Counted from the stretch's first letter, positions 34,644-43,875 are shown. The stretch is 64,000 nucleotides of DNA from Methanoplanus limicola DSM 2279 (GCF_000243255.1 NZ_CM001436.1:2334020-2398019); one strand, 5' to 3'. Notes: generated from the sequence alone by a model not told the origin. Numbers and translations: made by a program.

Positions 34644-35414
34644 TCACTGCCATCTGTGCCATTCATCAACCGCAAGCTCTCTGTATCTATCTTTGTCAAT
34701 CCTGCCTTTTTTCAGCAGTTTATTGGCTATAGCTTCCCTTTGGGCATATATTTCTTCATATAGGTCAGACCTCTCTGCATATTTTGGGAAGGTATTGTAG
34801 GAGAGCATGAGCATTCCGGCATCAGAATATTCGTTGTAAGCTTTTCTGACAGCACGGATATTCTTCAGATAGCCTTTAAAGTCCTCATCAGCGCCAGGCC
34901 TGTGAATACTCTTCCTGTACATGTCCCTGCCCGATTCTGTCAGGACGATATGCCCGCCGCTGTAATGATCGTCTGAATCCGGGAGGGTGTATTTCCATGC
35001 ACCTTTCAGATATTCTGGGTTTATCACCGCATCTTCAAGCTGAACAGAATATTCACCCATCACATGCGGATGGAATTCAAACTCCGTGTAGCCGGAGACT
35101 TCCTTGAGCTTTAGGACAAAAAATATCTTCTCCAGGAGGAGCAGGGAGATCTTCTTTTTATTTGCCCCCAAAACGAGCAGAACTGAATTCTCAAGCGCAA
35201 ATTTCAGGTCACCGCTCTTTTCATCACCGGAAGGATCATTATTAATCTCTCTGCTGCCTGTATTGTCAGTCATATCCTCACCGGAAGGATCATTATTAAT
35301 CTCTCTGCTGCCTGTATTGTCAGTCATATCCTCACCGGAGGTATTGTTATTGATATCCGTATTGTCAGTCATGTCCTCGTCAGCCATATTATCATTTATT
35401 TCATCATAATTCAT
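34644..35414 (-). CDS. Hypothetical protein with 18-residue N-terminal repeats, paralogue of the 31663 gene
   Basis: 256 residues from the ATG at 35414, which has a GAGG nine bases upstream (an upstream ATG at 35438 is less likely). The first about 60 residues are an acidic Asn/Asp-rich tail with 18-residue repeats (GEDMTDNTGSREINNDPS) encoded by a 54-bp DNA repeat, probably disordered. The rest parallels the 31663 protein: KKKISLLLLEKIFFVLKL, GGHIVLTESGRDMYRK and YNTFPKYAERSDLYEEIYAQ. Function unknown. Followed on the same strand by the ribosomal pair, preceded by a Panacea-like gene. Confidence 0.7.
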   Translation of the reverse strand: MNYDEINDNMADEDMTDNTDINNNTSGEDMTDNTGSREINNDPSGEDMTDNTGSREINNDPSGDEKSGDLKFALENSVLLVLGANKKKISLLLLEKIFFVLKLKEVSGYTEFEFHPHVMGEYSVQLEDAVINPEYLKGAWKYTLPDSDDHYSGGHIVLTESGRDMYRKSIHRPGADEDFKGYLKNIRAVRKAYNEYSDAGMLMLSYNTFPKYAERSDLYEEIYAQREAIANKLLKKGRIDKDRYRELAVDEWHRWQ

Positions 35415-35595
35415 ATTATTCTTCCTCTTTTCCCTCAAAAAAATCAGTTTTCACCGGTTTACGGTGCACAGACAGGGCAGGCTTTCCGGATTTTTCCGGG
35501 CAGGAAAACGCCTGAAAATCTCAGATTAACTTTCCGGTCAGAAAAAAAATACGCCTGAATGGCGCGAAAAAGAGAACTCACAGATTTTCCGGCTC

Positions 35596-36573
35596 TCAGA
35601 TTTGCATACTGCCGTCCGAAAGTGCATCTACCTTGTGTTTTTTAATATGCAGGGAGTTACTGCACGACTTCATCAGTTCAATGAAGGCCTTATCTGATGT
35701 TTTTTGAGGAGATTTTCCGGAGAACTTATCCCCGTCAAGCAGGAAATCACGGATATTCTGTATCTTTACACTGTAATCGTCATATGCACATTTTACAAGA
35801 CTGCTGTATTGAGTAGAACCGCATTCATTTGTAGCTATGCAATAGTTTTCGCAGAACTGCCGCCCTAACAGATCGGCAAAAATGTGATAGTCCTTAACAA
35901 GCAGCCTGAAGGCCTCATCCCAGACAAGATAGGTTTCATAAAAGAGGTCACCAAAAGATTCCGGAAATTTTTCCCTGATCTCACCCAATTTCCAGTTTAC
36001 AAGAACCGGGTCAGGTCTGCCCATACGGGAGACTTCCCTTGAGAAGAGATTGATACTCCGTGTAAACTCCTGCTCCTCACTGATATGTGAAAAACCAAAG
36101 CAGCTGAGTTTTCCCGCATCGTCCGGATCAAGATAAAACTTCTTCAGCGGAATTGTTCCACTTTCGTCAGCCCCGGAGCAGAGTTTAAATCTGCTGACAT
36201 AGCCTGAGAGTTCCCCGTTCTCCATATCCATGGCCTTTCTCAATACCTTAAGCAGGAGGTAATACTCATATATGCTGAATTTACTGAGATCGGGCTTTTT
36301 TTTAAGAAGAGAAGTGACATCCAGAGCATCCTTTCCGGCACTCTCAGACTCAGACAGATCTACGGAAAAATACTCCTCACTTCTGTCATAGGCATATGCA
36401 GACACAGGGCCGTATGGCATCCGGAGATATGTGTCATCCAGAATTGTTGTGCCAATCTGGTTATAAGAGATGAGGTCAACGATAAAAGGGATATATATTA
36501 TTTTATTTGACCCTGCATCAGGGTATCTCTCCAAAGCGTAAAATATCGCATTCAAAGACTTCGCGCAGGACAT
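35596..36573 (-). CDS. Panacea/DUF4065-like protein, 325 aa
   Basis: The N-terminal about 75 residues resemble the Panacea (DUF4065, SocA-like) fold: LNAIFYALERYPDAG, IYIPFIVDLISYNQIG and the hallmark DDTYLRMPYGPVSAYAYD. Panacea domains act as antitoxins or adaptors in many TA loci. The C-terminal about 150 residues (FSREVSRMGRPDPVLVNWKL, CIATNECGSTQYSSLV) are not recognised and may be the effector. Monocistronic; upstream lies the repeat operator array of the divergent AbiE-like module. Confidence 0.6.
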   Translation of the reverse strand: MSCAKSLNAIFYALERYPDAGSNKIIYIPFIVDLISYNQIGTTILDDTYLRMPYGPVSAYAYDRSEEYFSVDLSESESAGKDALDVTSLLKKKPDLSKFSIYEYYLLLKVLRKAMDMENGELSGYVSRFKLCSGADESGTIPLKKFYLDPDDAGKLSCFGFSHISEEQEFTRSINLFSREVSRMGRPDPVLVNWKLGEIREKFPESFGDLFYETYLVWDEAFRLLVKDYHIFADLLGRQFCENYCIATNECGSTQYSSLVKCAYDDYSVKIQNIRDFLLDGDKFSGKSPQKTSDKAFIELMKSCSNSLHIKKHKVDALSDGSMQI

Positions 36574-36737
36574 AGGATATCAATAATATATCCCAATAAC
36601 TTAAAAAAACTTTCCTTTGCATATCAGCATGCTTCTTATTTCGGATTTATATAAATACCAACCCTATTTTCACACCTATACACCGCATCTGTCACCATCA
36701 TGCCCAGACAATTATTAGTCTCAGAATATAAATATCA

Positions 36738-36933
36738 GTGGTAACAATAAATAGTTATCACAATTTAGTATAACATATCAGTGATAACATTAAATAGTTA
36801 TCACAATTTAGTATAACATATCAGTGATAACATTAAATAGTTATCACAGTTTAGTATAACATATCAGTGATAACATTAAATAGTTATCACAATTTAGTAT
36901 AACATATCAGTGATAACATTAAATAGTTATCAC
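36738..36933 (+). promoter_or_regulatory. Five-operator array: 24-bp inverted repeats at exact 43-bp period
   Basis: GTGATAAC-N8-GTTATCAC occurs at 36738 (one mismatch), 36781, 36824, 36867 and 36910. The 19-bp spacer AATTTAGTATAACATATCA is identical apart from one base, so whole 43-bp units are in tandem. The last inverted repeat ends 19 bp before the ATG at 36953. AbiE antitoxins are known to repress by binding inverted repeats in their promoter, so this is very likely the autoregulatory region. Not a CRISPR array: the spacers do not vary. Confidence 0.8.
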
Positions 36934-36952
36934 AAAACAAGGATACATTAAC

Positions 36953-38047
36953 ATGGAACAGATGAACCTGAAAGATACTGAAAAATATATCCGTTCTTAT
37001 CTTAGATTAAAAGATGGAGATAATCCGAAATACACAACGCCGGGCATTTCAGAAACAACATCAGAATCAGAGGAAAAGACCGACACCAAACCATATGAAC
37101 CTGAAATAATCAGTGACTATTTCCAGCCGGATTTAATAATCAAAGATAGAAATACAATCTATTACATAGAAATAAAAAACAGGGCCTCACTGGATGCAAT
37201 AGCACACCTTAACTTCTACTGCTATCTGGCAGCAAAAAAGAACAAAAGTAACACAGACAGGATAAAAATTGTTCCGGTTCTTGCTTCAAAAACAATTGAC
37301 ACACAAAACAGTAAACTTGCAGAAGAAGCAGGAATAACAACAATAAAACTCCCCTGGGACTTAGTTATAAAAAATCAGGATGTAAAATTCCCTGCAACAT
37401 CCAGAGTTAAAATTACATCTGATAAATCATGGAAAGTCGTCTCCCGCCTCCTAAAAGGGCAATCATCAATAAGGCAGATCTCAAAAAAGGAGGGAGTATC
37501 ATATGGCTGGGCACATAAAACAATAAATTCGCTGATCGATCAAAATATTGCAGAAAAAGAAGATTTTTCCACCAGAATAACAGACACAAAGAAGATCCTC
37601 AACGGAATAGCATGGGAGAGGCCAATGAAGAATCTCCTTCACAAAGAAATATTCGTGGAATTTGATAATTCCTTTCAGGCAGCAGTATCAATAACCCAAA
37701 ATCTTGATTCAGCCGGAATACCCCATGCCTTTACAGGAAGAACTGCCGGAAGTCTTTATACCGGATATGCATTCCGTCATGATACAGCAGATATATACCT
37801 AAACAAAAATGATATAAAAACATTCACTGATAATTTTGAATATTCATATTTTACGGATGAAAACTCAGGAAATCCTACTGTAAAATTATGTATCTACATT
37901 CCTGACAGAGATGTATTCAAAGAAACCAAAATAATAGAATCTGTCAGAATAGTATCACCCGCAGTTGCCCTTCTGGATCTTGCAGGAATGGGCTTTGGTG
38001 AGCGTGACCATACAACAGAGCTTTTAAAGATTTATGCCGGAATATAA
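36953..38047 (+). CDS. AbiEi-like antitoxin/regulator with PD-(D/E)XK-like N-terminal domain
   Basis: 364 residues in three parts. Residues about 40-150 look like a PD-(D/E)XK domain (PD59-60 in FQPDLIIKD, E73 and K75 in YYIEIKNR, then HLNFYCYLAAKKN). Residues about 155-200 form a helix-turn-helix (IRQISKKEGVSYGWAHKTIN). The C-terminal about 150 residues (FDNSFQAAVSITQNLDSAGI, TGRTAGSLYTGY, RIVSPAVALLDLAG) resemble the C-terminal domain of AbiEi-type antitoxins. It overlaps the next gene by 14 bases and is preceded by the five-operator array. The nuclease-like extension is unusual for AbiEi. Confidence 0.7.
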   Translation: MEQMNLKDTEKYIRSYLRLKDGDNPKYTTPGISETTSESEEKTDTKPYEPEIISDYFQPDLIIKDRNTIYYIEIKNRASLDAIAHLNFYCYLAAKKNKSNTDRIKIVPVLASKTIDTQNSKLAEEAGITTIKLPWDLVIKNQDVKFPATSRVKITSDKSWKVVSRLLKGQSSIRQISKKEGVSYGWAHKTINSLIDQNIAEKEDFSTRITDTKKILNGIAWERPMKNLLHKEIFVEFDNSFQAAVSITQNLDSAGIPHAFTGRTAGSLYTGYAFRHDTADIYLNKNDIKTFTDNFEYSYFTDENSGNPTVKLCIYIPDRDVFKETKIIESVRIVSPAVALLDLAGMGFGERDHTTELLKIYAGI

Positions 38048-38789
38048 AATAAATCCCGGAATTATCAGAGAATCCCTGAATGAATTAAAGATTATTCAGT
38101 CCTGGATTAAAAATATAGGTATTAATCCGGAAAATCCACAGATAATTCTTATCGGCGGATGGGCTGTTGATGCATACAATTCATGGTATGGTTCTGTAGA
38201 TATCGATATCATAACTACAAGCGACATACGAAACGATCTTAAATACTACCTGAGAAAAAAACATGGTTATCTTGAGAGCAGAAGAGAACTTCAGATGCCT
38301 TCAGGAATTGAGAAAAATACAGATTACGGAAAAATAATAATTGATTTTATTCCAAAAGGACTAAATCAGCCATTTGAAGGTCAGGACATCCCTTTTCACT
38401 TTTCAATAACTGAAGGAAATGTCACATTAAAATCTATCCGCAATACTTGCAGTATGTATATACCTACACGGACAATTCTGATATTTTTAAAATTAAAGGC
38501 AGCGTGGGACAGAAACTTCAGGGTGGAGAATAATTCAAGCAATGATCCAGACTGGGACAGAAGTAAACTCATAAAGGATTATGCAGATATTCTGGCATTA
38601 CTTGACCCTAAATCCAGTGGTTACGAAACGAATCTGGATAAACTGGGTGATTTATTTGATAAATATCCTTTTCTGCTCCAGACTCTTTTTAAAATACAGT
38701 ATAGCCGTGAAGCTCTGGAAAGATACGGAAGACTTGAAAAACCTGAAATAAAGCACATATTTGATCATCTGGATAATTATTTCAGATAA
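38034..38789 (+). CDS. AbiEii-like nucleotidyltransferase toxin
   Basis: 251 residues. Nucleotidyltransferase signature IILIGGWAVDAYNSWYGSVD with IDI (GG...D-x-D, about 40-60), a second-strand acidic IIDFIPKG and a helical C-terminal part (TRTILIFLKLKAAWDRN, KDYADILALLDP). AbiEii/MenT-type toxins transfer nucleotides to tRNA or other acceptors and stop growth; target unknown here. Coupled to the upstream regulator by a 14-base overlap. Followed by a copy of the dispersed hairpin repeat. Confidence 0.75.
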   Translation: MPEYKINPGIIRESLNELKIIQSWIKNIGINPENPQIILIGGWAVDAYNSWYGSVDIDIITTSDIRNDLKYYLRKKHGYLESRRELQMPSGIEKNTDYGKIIIDFIPKGLNQPFEGQDIPFHFSITEGNVTLKSIRNTCSMYIPTRTILIFLKLKAAWDRNFRVENNSSNDPDWDRSKLIKDYADILALLDPKSSGYETNLDKLGDLFDKYPFLLQTLFKIQYSREALERYGRLEKPEIKHIFDHLDNYFR

Positions 38790-38852
38790 AAACCCTTTAA
38801 ATATTGCCGCTCTTCAGACATAATCCGGACCCAACAGGAGACAGCACTTAAT

Positions 38853-38916
38853 AAAGTCATTCATGTACCAGCTGGTTAACAAATAATGAATGAAACAGTG
38901 CACTGTTTCATAGGAG
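38853..38916 (+). repeat. Dispersed 65-bp hairpin repeat, copy 3
   Basis: Contains the perfect 20-bp palindrome TGAAACAGTGCACTGTTTCA (38891-38910). The left part is more diverged than in the other copies. Confidence 0.75.
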
Positions 38917-39014
38917 ATATAATGGCACTTAGATTTTGTAAAACCGGCACAAACGATTATTTTTAACACGGCGGTGACAACATTAACTTACAGTCAAAAA
39001 ACGCACCGGCAAAA

Positions 39015-39596
39015 CTAACCTTTTGATGATCTGAAATCAGCTGTAAGATGCAGCCAGCCGGAAACATTCCTCAGGGCCGGCTCATATTTGTCAAATATCT
39101 TATCCAGCCGGTCTGTAACATCATCGTCATAATTATCCTGCCGGAGATACAGTATCAGGTAGCTGTCAAAACCGGCAGGATCTCTGTATAACTCCAGGGA
39201 TATCTCAGAAACTGCCTTCTCGGGAGATTTTGTATCCTTAAAAACCTCTGAAAATTCCTCAGCGGTCAGAATTCCGGCATAGAGTACAACATCGCCAATT
39301 TCCGGATGCCTGTCCATATAATCCTTTACCCCGGCAATGTCCGGGATTTTAATGCCATAACATTTAGCAAGTATTGTTAATGACAATTCGGTTGAAATCC
39401 GGAAAATTCTGCTGCCATAGCCGGACTCTTCAGGACTAATCCCGGACGATATGGATTCACTGCAGTCAAAATTATTTCTGCTGAATATCCATGATAAATG
39501 CTCATGCAGTTTTACCCGCCATGAACTTTCAGCTTCATAATCAACAGAAGATATGCCATACACCCCGGATAATGATAATATATCCTGAATGCTCAA
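39015..39596 (-). CDS. Hypothetical protein, 193 aa
   Basis: Not recognised. Soluble, acidic and mostly helical. The sequence runs SSWRVKLHEHLSWIFSRNNF, ISTELSLTILAKCYGIKIPD, DAGVLTAEEFSEVF-like and VSEISLELYRDPAGFDSYLI, with no catalytic motif. Stand-alone between the AbiE-like module and the two-component cluster. Confidence 0.65.
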   Translation of the reverse strand: MSIQDILSLSGVYGISSVDYEAESSWRVKLHEHLSWIFSRNNFDCSESISSGISPEESGYGSRIFRISTELSLTILAKCYGIKIPDIAGVKDYMDRHPEIGDVVLYAGILTAEEFSEVFKDTKSPEKAVSEISLELYRDPAGFDSYLILYLRQDNYDDDVTDRLDKIFDKYEPALRNVSGWLHLTADFRSSKG

Positions 39597-39747
39597 AATA
39601 TTTTCTGTACATTATCAGGCCCGTTTGGCACTTATTTTACCCCACGGAAAAATTATATTAAATTCCGCCGCCATATCTGCCGGACAATAACAGCGAGTCA
39701 GCAGAAATGCCCGCAAAAAACAGACCTGACCCAAATCCGGAGACCTC

Positions 39748-40425
39748 CTAAGAGGGCCTCACCCTACAGACATCATCATCCATCAAATCATCTGGCAGCA
39801 GATCTGACAGCCCGAGTTCATCAGTAAGGTCATAAAACCTCTTACTCCTGAGCCGGCACTTCTCCATAATCTGATCCAGTGTATCCGGCATTCCGGTCTT
39901 AATCGCCCCTTCCTTCAATATCCCACCATATTCATCCTCAAAAACCTTTACAAGTTTCTTAAGGACATAAAACTGCCGGCCAGACTCCGCCCACTCATCA
40001 ACCTTGGCAGAATCTGAACACCTCTGATGAGCATTATGAACAATATCCCGGTACTCCTCTCTGATTTTAAAGAAATCGTTAATACGGTCAGAAAGTGCAT
40101 TAAGAGTAAAAGGCTTAATCAAAAACCCGTCAATATACCCGCCATAAAGATTAATATCCTCAATAGTCAGAGCCTTTGCTGTGAGCATCAGAACCGGAAT
40201 TTTCTTCGTCTTCGGATTTGAGCGGATCTGCATCAGAGTCTCCCAGCCATCCATACCGGGCATCATAATATCCATCAGTATAACATCAGGCACTTCATTC
40301 TTCAGGAGATCCAGACACTCAGCACCGGACATAGAATGCAGGACTTCAAAGCCCCTCTCCGAAAGTCCGGTAGTATAGATCTCAACCAGCATTTTATTAT
40401 CATCAACAATTAATAACTTCATCAT
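39748..40425 (-). CDS. Response regulator with helical output region
   Basis: 225 residues. Receiver domain 1-120: acidic pair D8-D9, phosphoacceptor D52 in VILMDIMMPGMDGWETL, conserved T in VLMLTAK and K in GFLIKPF. The remaining 100 residues are helical with no known DNA-binding motif. Its ATG overlaps the stop of the upstream REC-PAS gene. Last of four co-directional signalling genes. Confidence 0.88.
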   Translation of the reverse strand: MMKLLIVDDNKMLVEIYTTGLSERGFEVLHSMSGAECLDLLKNEVPDVILMDIMMPGMDGWETLMQIRSNPKTKKIPVLMLTAKALTIEDINLYGGYIDGFLIKPFTLNALSDRINDFFKIREEYRDIVHNAHQRCSDSAKVDEWAESGRQFYVLKKLVKVFEDEYGGILKEGAIKTGMPDTLDQIMEKCRLRSKRFYDLTDELGLSDLLPDDLMDDDVCRVRPS

Positions 40426-41576
40426 TTTACCCCATCCTCACTAAAACCGTGATGTTTTATCAGATAATTACGGATCTTTGTGGACTCAAGCCAGCCCCTG
40501 TCAAGCCTTGATACAATACTGTTTATTATCTCAACCTGATTAAGAATTTCTTCTGAACTCTCACCCTCATCAATGCTGACGATTCCGGAAATGACAGCAA
40601 GAGGATTTCTAATTTCATCATTTAAGATCGAAAGCTGAATGAGATTCTCCTCAATCTTCTCCAGTGCCTCAGATTCACGCTTCAGACCCGCCTTCTCGGC
40701 AGTCAGATCACGCACAAGTGACAGTATATATTTATCCCCGCCAAATTCAATTAACTTTGCCTTCACATGGACAGGAAATAACGAACCGTCCCTTCTTTTA
40801 AACTCGGCCTCAAATGAGACCCTACCCATAAGGGCAATCCGGTCATATCCTGCACCTGCCTCTTTACCGGCAGGGGTAAGAGCGATCTCACCGATCATCT
40901 TATCCAAAAGCTCGTCATGGGAATAGCCAAGATTTCTGCATGCAGTCTCATTTGCCTCAACAATGACCCCCTGCGGACTTTCAAAGAGACATTTATGGAG
41001 AAAAACAGACTCACTGATATTCTCAAAAAGTTCCCTGTACCTCCTCTCACTCTCCGCAAGTGCCCTGCGTGACTCAACAAGCTCAAGGTTCTTCTCTTCA
41101 AGCTCCTCTATCTTCTTCTCAAGCTGGGCAAAAATTCTGCGGTTGTAATCCTGAAGAAAACTGTCCTCCGGCACGACTCCGGTCTCCGGTTCTGAAGGGA
41201 CAATCGAGTTGGCTTCAGAGAGAATATCCCGGATAACGGAGAGGAACTCGTCCGGATCAACCGGCTTTATAATATAACGGTCAGCACCGAGGTCAAGCCC
41301 GAATTTCTGATCTTCAGGAGTTGTATATGAGGCAGTATAAAAGACAAAAGGGATATTTTTCAGGTTTTCATCTGCCTTCACTTCACGGCAGAGCTGAAAG
41401 CCGTCCATCTTCGGCATAAGGACATCGGTAATTATCATGTCAACCGGAGATTTACGCAGGATGTTTAAGGCATCAAGACCGTTATTTGCAGATATTACCT
41501 GATAGCCGGCACTTTTAAGGGCAGATTCAAGGAGATATCTGTTGGCCTTCAGATCATCTGCTACAAGAATTTTCAT
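40422..41576 (-). CDS. REC-PAS protein with degenerate dimerisation box (no kinase domain)
   Basis: 384 residues. Receiver 1-118 (D51 in MIITDVLMPKMDGFQLCREV), a coiled coil (about 148-185), a PAS/PAC domain (about 185-300, ISESVFLHKCLFESPQG, YILSLVRDLTAEKAG). The end has LNDEIRNPLAVISGI, where a histidine kinase would have H-E/D-I-R-N-P: position 320 is Asp instead of His, and no ATPase domain follows. Probably an adaptor or phospho-sink rather than a kinase. Four-base overlap with the downstream regulator gene. Confidence 0.85.
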   Translation of the reverse strand: MKILVADDLKANRYLLESALKSAGYQVISANNGLDALNILRKSPVDMIITDVLMPKMDGFQLCREVKADENLKNIPFVFYTASYTTPEDQKFGLDLGADRYIIKPVDPDEFLSVIRDILSEANSIVPSEPETGVVPEDSFLQDYNRRIFAQLEKKIEELEEKNLELVESRRALAESERRYRELFENISESVFLHKCLFESPQGVIVEANETACRNLGYSHDELLDKMIGEIALTPAGKEAGAGYDRIALMGRVSFEAEFKRRDGSLFPVHVKAKLIEFGGDKYILSLVRDLTAEKAGLKRESEALEKIEENLIQLSILNDEIRNPLAVISGIVSIDEGESSEEILNQVEIINSIVSRLDRGWLESTKIRNYLIKHHGFSEDGVK

Positions 41577-41587
41577 AACCGGCTCAC

Positions 41588-41947
41588 CTAAAGATATTCT
41601 TTTATCTGGGCAATAATCTTATCGGGATCTATCGGTTTTTCGATATAACCTGTGCAGCCAAGCGAGAGTGCCTTCTCACGATCGCCTGTCATTGCATAGG
41701 AGGTAAGGGCGATTATAGGAATATCGGCTGCCTCCTCTGACTGACGGATTCTCCCTGTCGCCTCAAATCCGTCAATGTCCGGAAGCTGGATGTCCATCAG
41801 TATGATGTCCGGCTTCTCTTCAATGGCCTTTTCAACTCCCTTCTTTCCTGTGTCTGCCTCAGTAACCTCAAACCCGTGCTTTTTAAGTATAAACCGTATC
41901 AGGTAGAGGTTATTTGGATTGTCCTCAATTACAAGTACTGTCGTCAT
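41588..41947 (-). CDS. Single-domain response regulator (DivK/CheY type)
   Basis: 119 residues from the ATG at 41947 (MTTVLVIEDNP), which overlaps the stop of the sensor kinase gene as ATGA; an ATG 12 bases further up is less likely. Receiver only: D in IILMDIQLPDIDGFEATGRI, T in IIALTSYAM, K in GYIEKPIDPD. Likely the phosphate relay from the upstream kinase to the downstream REC proteins. Confidence 0.9.
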   Translation of the reverse strand: MTTVLVIEDNPNNLYLIRFILKKHGFEVTEADTGKKGVEKAIEEKPDIILMDIQLPDIDGFEATGRIRQSEEAADIPIIALTSYAMTGDREKALSLGCTGYIEKPIDPDKIIAQIKEYL

Positions 41948-43875
41948 TCTTCTGTGCACCTAAGCGGTATTGTCAGGGCGAATTCACTGCCCTGCCCTAA
42001 AATACTCTTAAACGTAATTCCACCCCCAAGTGCACGGGCTATCTTTTCTGAGAGGTACAGGCCAAGTCCTGTACCTTCGGTAAGTCTGCCCTTTGTATGC
42101 ACCCTGAAAAACGGCATGAAAAGTCCGGAGATCTTCTCTTCCGGAATTCCAATCCCTGTGTCAGCCACCGAAATTACGGCGGAGTCATCCACGGCCTCTG
42201 CCTTTAATGTCACTGTACCTTCATCAGTGAATTTAATGGCATTGCTCACCAGATTGAGCACTATCTGCTTTGTTCTTCTTTCATCACCGTAGATATTAAT
42301 CATTCCGGGAAGGTCGGATTTAAGGGAGATGCCCTGTTCTTCTGCCTGTTCCTTAAATGAGTCCATGACCTCTTTCAGAACAAAAACAAGGTCAAAGGAT
42401 GAGTATGAAAGTTCAACGGTTCCGGCCTCTATTTTGCTTATGTCAATTACATCATTTATCAGGCTTAACAGGTGCTTTGAGCTGCTCTGTATAATTTTAA
42501 GCTGTGTCTCCTGTTCGTCATTGATCTCCCCGCTCCAGCCTTTCAGAAGTATCCCGGTAAAACCGATTATGGAGTTTAGAGGTGTTCTCAGTTCATGGCT
42601 CATTGAGGCGATGAACATTGACTTGAGCCTGTCAAGGTCCTTTAGGTGCTCGTTCGCCTCCGCAAGTTCGGCCGTTCTCGCCTTAACCTCTTCTTCAAGT
42701 CCGTCCCTGGCTCTCTTAAGTTCCGCTTTTGCCTGCCTCTCACCTCCCAGTGCCTCTTTAATCTCTCTCTCTTCTGTCTTTATCTTCTCAAGCATCTCCT
42801 TAAAGGCAGCTTCAAGAATGCCGATTTCACCCGAGGACTTAACGGTTATCTTCTGGTCAGGGTTTCCGGTCTCGACAATCTTTCTGCTGACCCCGGTCAG
42901 TTCTTCAAGTGGTCTTATAATCTCACGGTTCAGGGCAAAGACTGAGATCACAGAGAGCAGTATAAGTCCGGCTATCAGATAGCCAAGGACCATAAAAATT
43001 ACCTCGTTGGTCTCGGTTTCGATGTCGGAAAACGGGATCAGTATGCCTATCTTCCAACCGGTTTCAGACGATATGCTGTGTACAAGATAGCCTTTATCCG
43101 TCCGGATTATGCCGCTCTCTTCAGTGAGGAAACTGAAGGTCCCGTCCTTTAAGAACCGCCTTATGTCGTTATAGTTCTGGGATTCATCTGATGAAGTGAG
43201 AACTATGCCGTTTTCATCCGAAATTATCAACTGGCTGCTGCCTTCAGGGTCGATTCCGGATATGAAATCTGATATGCCCTCCAGGGTTATGTCAGCCCCT
43301 ACAACCCCGTAAAATGTGCCGTTTTCGTCAACAAGGGCCTTTACAACGCCGATGTTCATATCCGGAGTTGTGACAGAACGGTACGTCCCGGTGATAACGA
43401 CTGAGTCGGGGTTCTCTTCTGCAAGTATGTACCATGGCCGGTCCCTTGGGTCATATGCAGTGTTGTTCCCACGGGGATGTGATCTCACAAATGCGCCATT
43501 TTCCCGCCCCATATAAACGGAATTCACATACGGGTTTGTTGTCCGGTAGTTGTTCAGGATTGTTATTATCCCCTGCTCCTGTTCATCCGGGCTTAAAATA
43601 AAGGTCTCTTCATCGGCGTTGAGATAATTTGTAAACCCGCTGTCGTCTCTGTCACGGACTGCCGGGTTTTGCGAGAGTTCAAGGACATGGCTTTTTGCCG
43701 AGGATATAAACGCTGATATGGAGTGGTCAATGAGGGAGATCTGAAGAGATGAGCTTTCTGTTGCTGATTTCAGGGTCTGTTCATGGATGGCTGAGGGCAG
43801 TATTACTCCGACAAGTGCAGTTACCAGAAAGAAAATTATGACAAATATCAGAACTACTCTTGTCTGGAGTTTCAT
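41944..43875 (-). CDS. dCache sensor histidine kinase
   Basis: 643 residues. Membrane helix near 7-27, extracellular dCache ligand domain (about 35-275, with NPYVNSVYMGRENGAF, DPRDRPWYILAEEN, TGWKIGILIPFSDIE), second helix (about 288-308), HAMP (about 310-362), coiled coil (about 365-415), HisKA with MSHELRTPLNSIIGFTG (His about 426) and HATPase with LVSNAIKFTDEG, DTGIGIPEEKIS and GTGLGLYLSEKIA. First gene of the four-gene cluster. The ligand is probably a small organic molecule, as usual for dCache; not predictable. Confidence 0.93.
   Translation of the reverse strand: MKLQTRVVLIFVIIFFLVTALVGVILPSAIHEQTLKSATESSSLQISLIDHSISAFISSAKSHVLELSQNPAVRDRDDSGFTNYLNADEETFILSPDEQEQGIITILNNYRTTNPYVNSVYMGRENGAFVRSHPRGNNTAYDPRDRPWYILAEENPDSVVITGTYRSVTTPDMNIGVVKALVDENGTFYGVVGADITLEGISDFISGIDPEGSSQLIISDENGIVLTSSDESQNYNDIRRFLKDGTFSFLTEESGIIRTDKGYLVHSISSETGWKIGILIPFSDIETETNEVIFMVLGYLIAGLILLSVISVFALNREIIRPLEELTGVSRKIVETGNPDQKITVKSSGEIGILEAAFKEMLEKIKTEEREIKEALGGERQAKAELKRARDGLEEEVKARTAELAEANEHLKDLDRLKSMFIASMSHELRTPLNSIIGFTGILLKGWSGEINDEQETQLKIIQSSSKHLLSLINDVIDISKIEAGTVELSYSSFDLVFVLKEVMDSFKEQAEEQGISLKSDLPGMINIYGDERRTKQIVLNLVSNAIKFTDEGTVTLKAEAVDDSAVISVADTGIGIPEEKISGLFMPFFRVHTKGRLTEGTGLGLYLSEKIARALGGGITFKSILGQGSEFALTIPLRCTEE

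Noticed and set aside
36738-36933. CRISPR-like array of five repeats
   Set aside because: The 19-bp spacers are the same in all units, so it is a 43-bp tandem repeat; no cas genes nearby.
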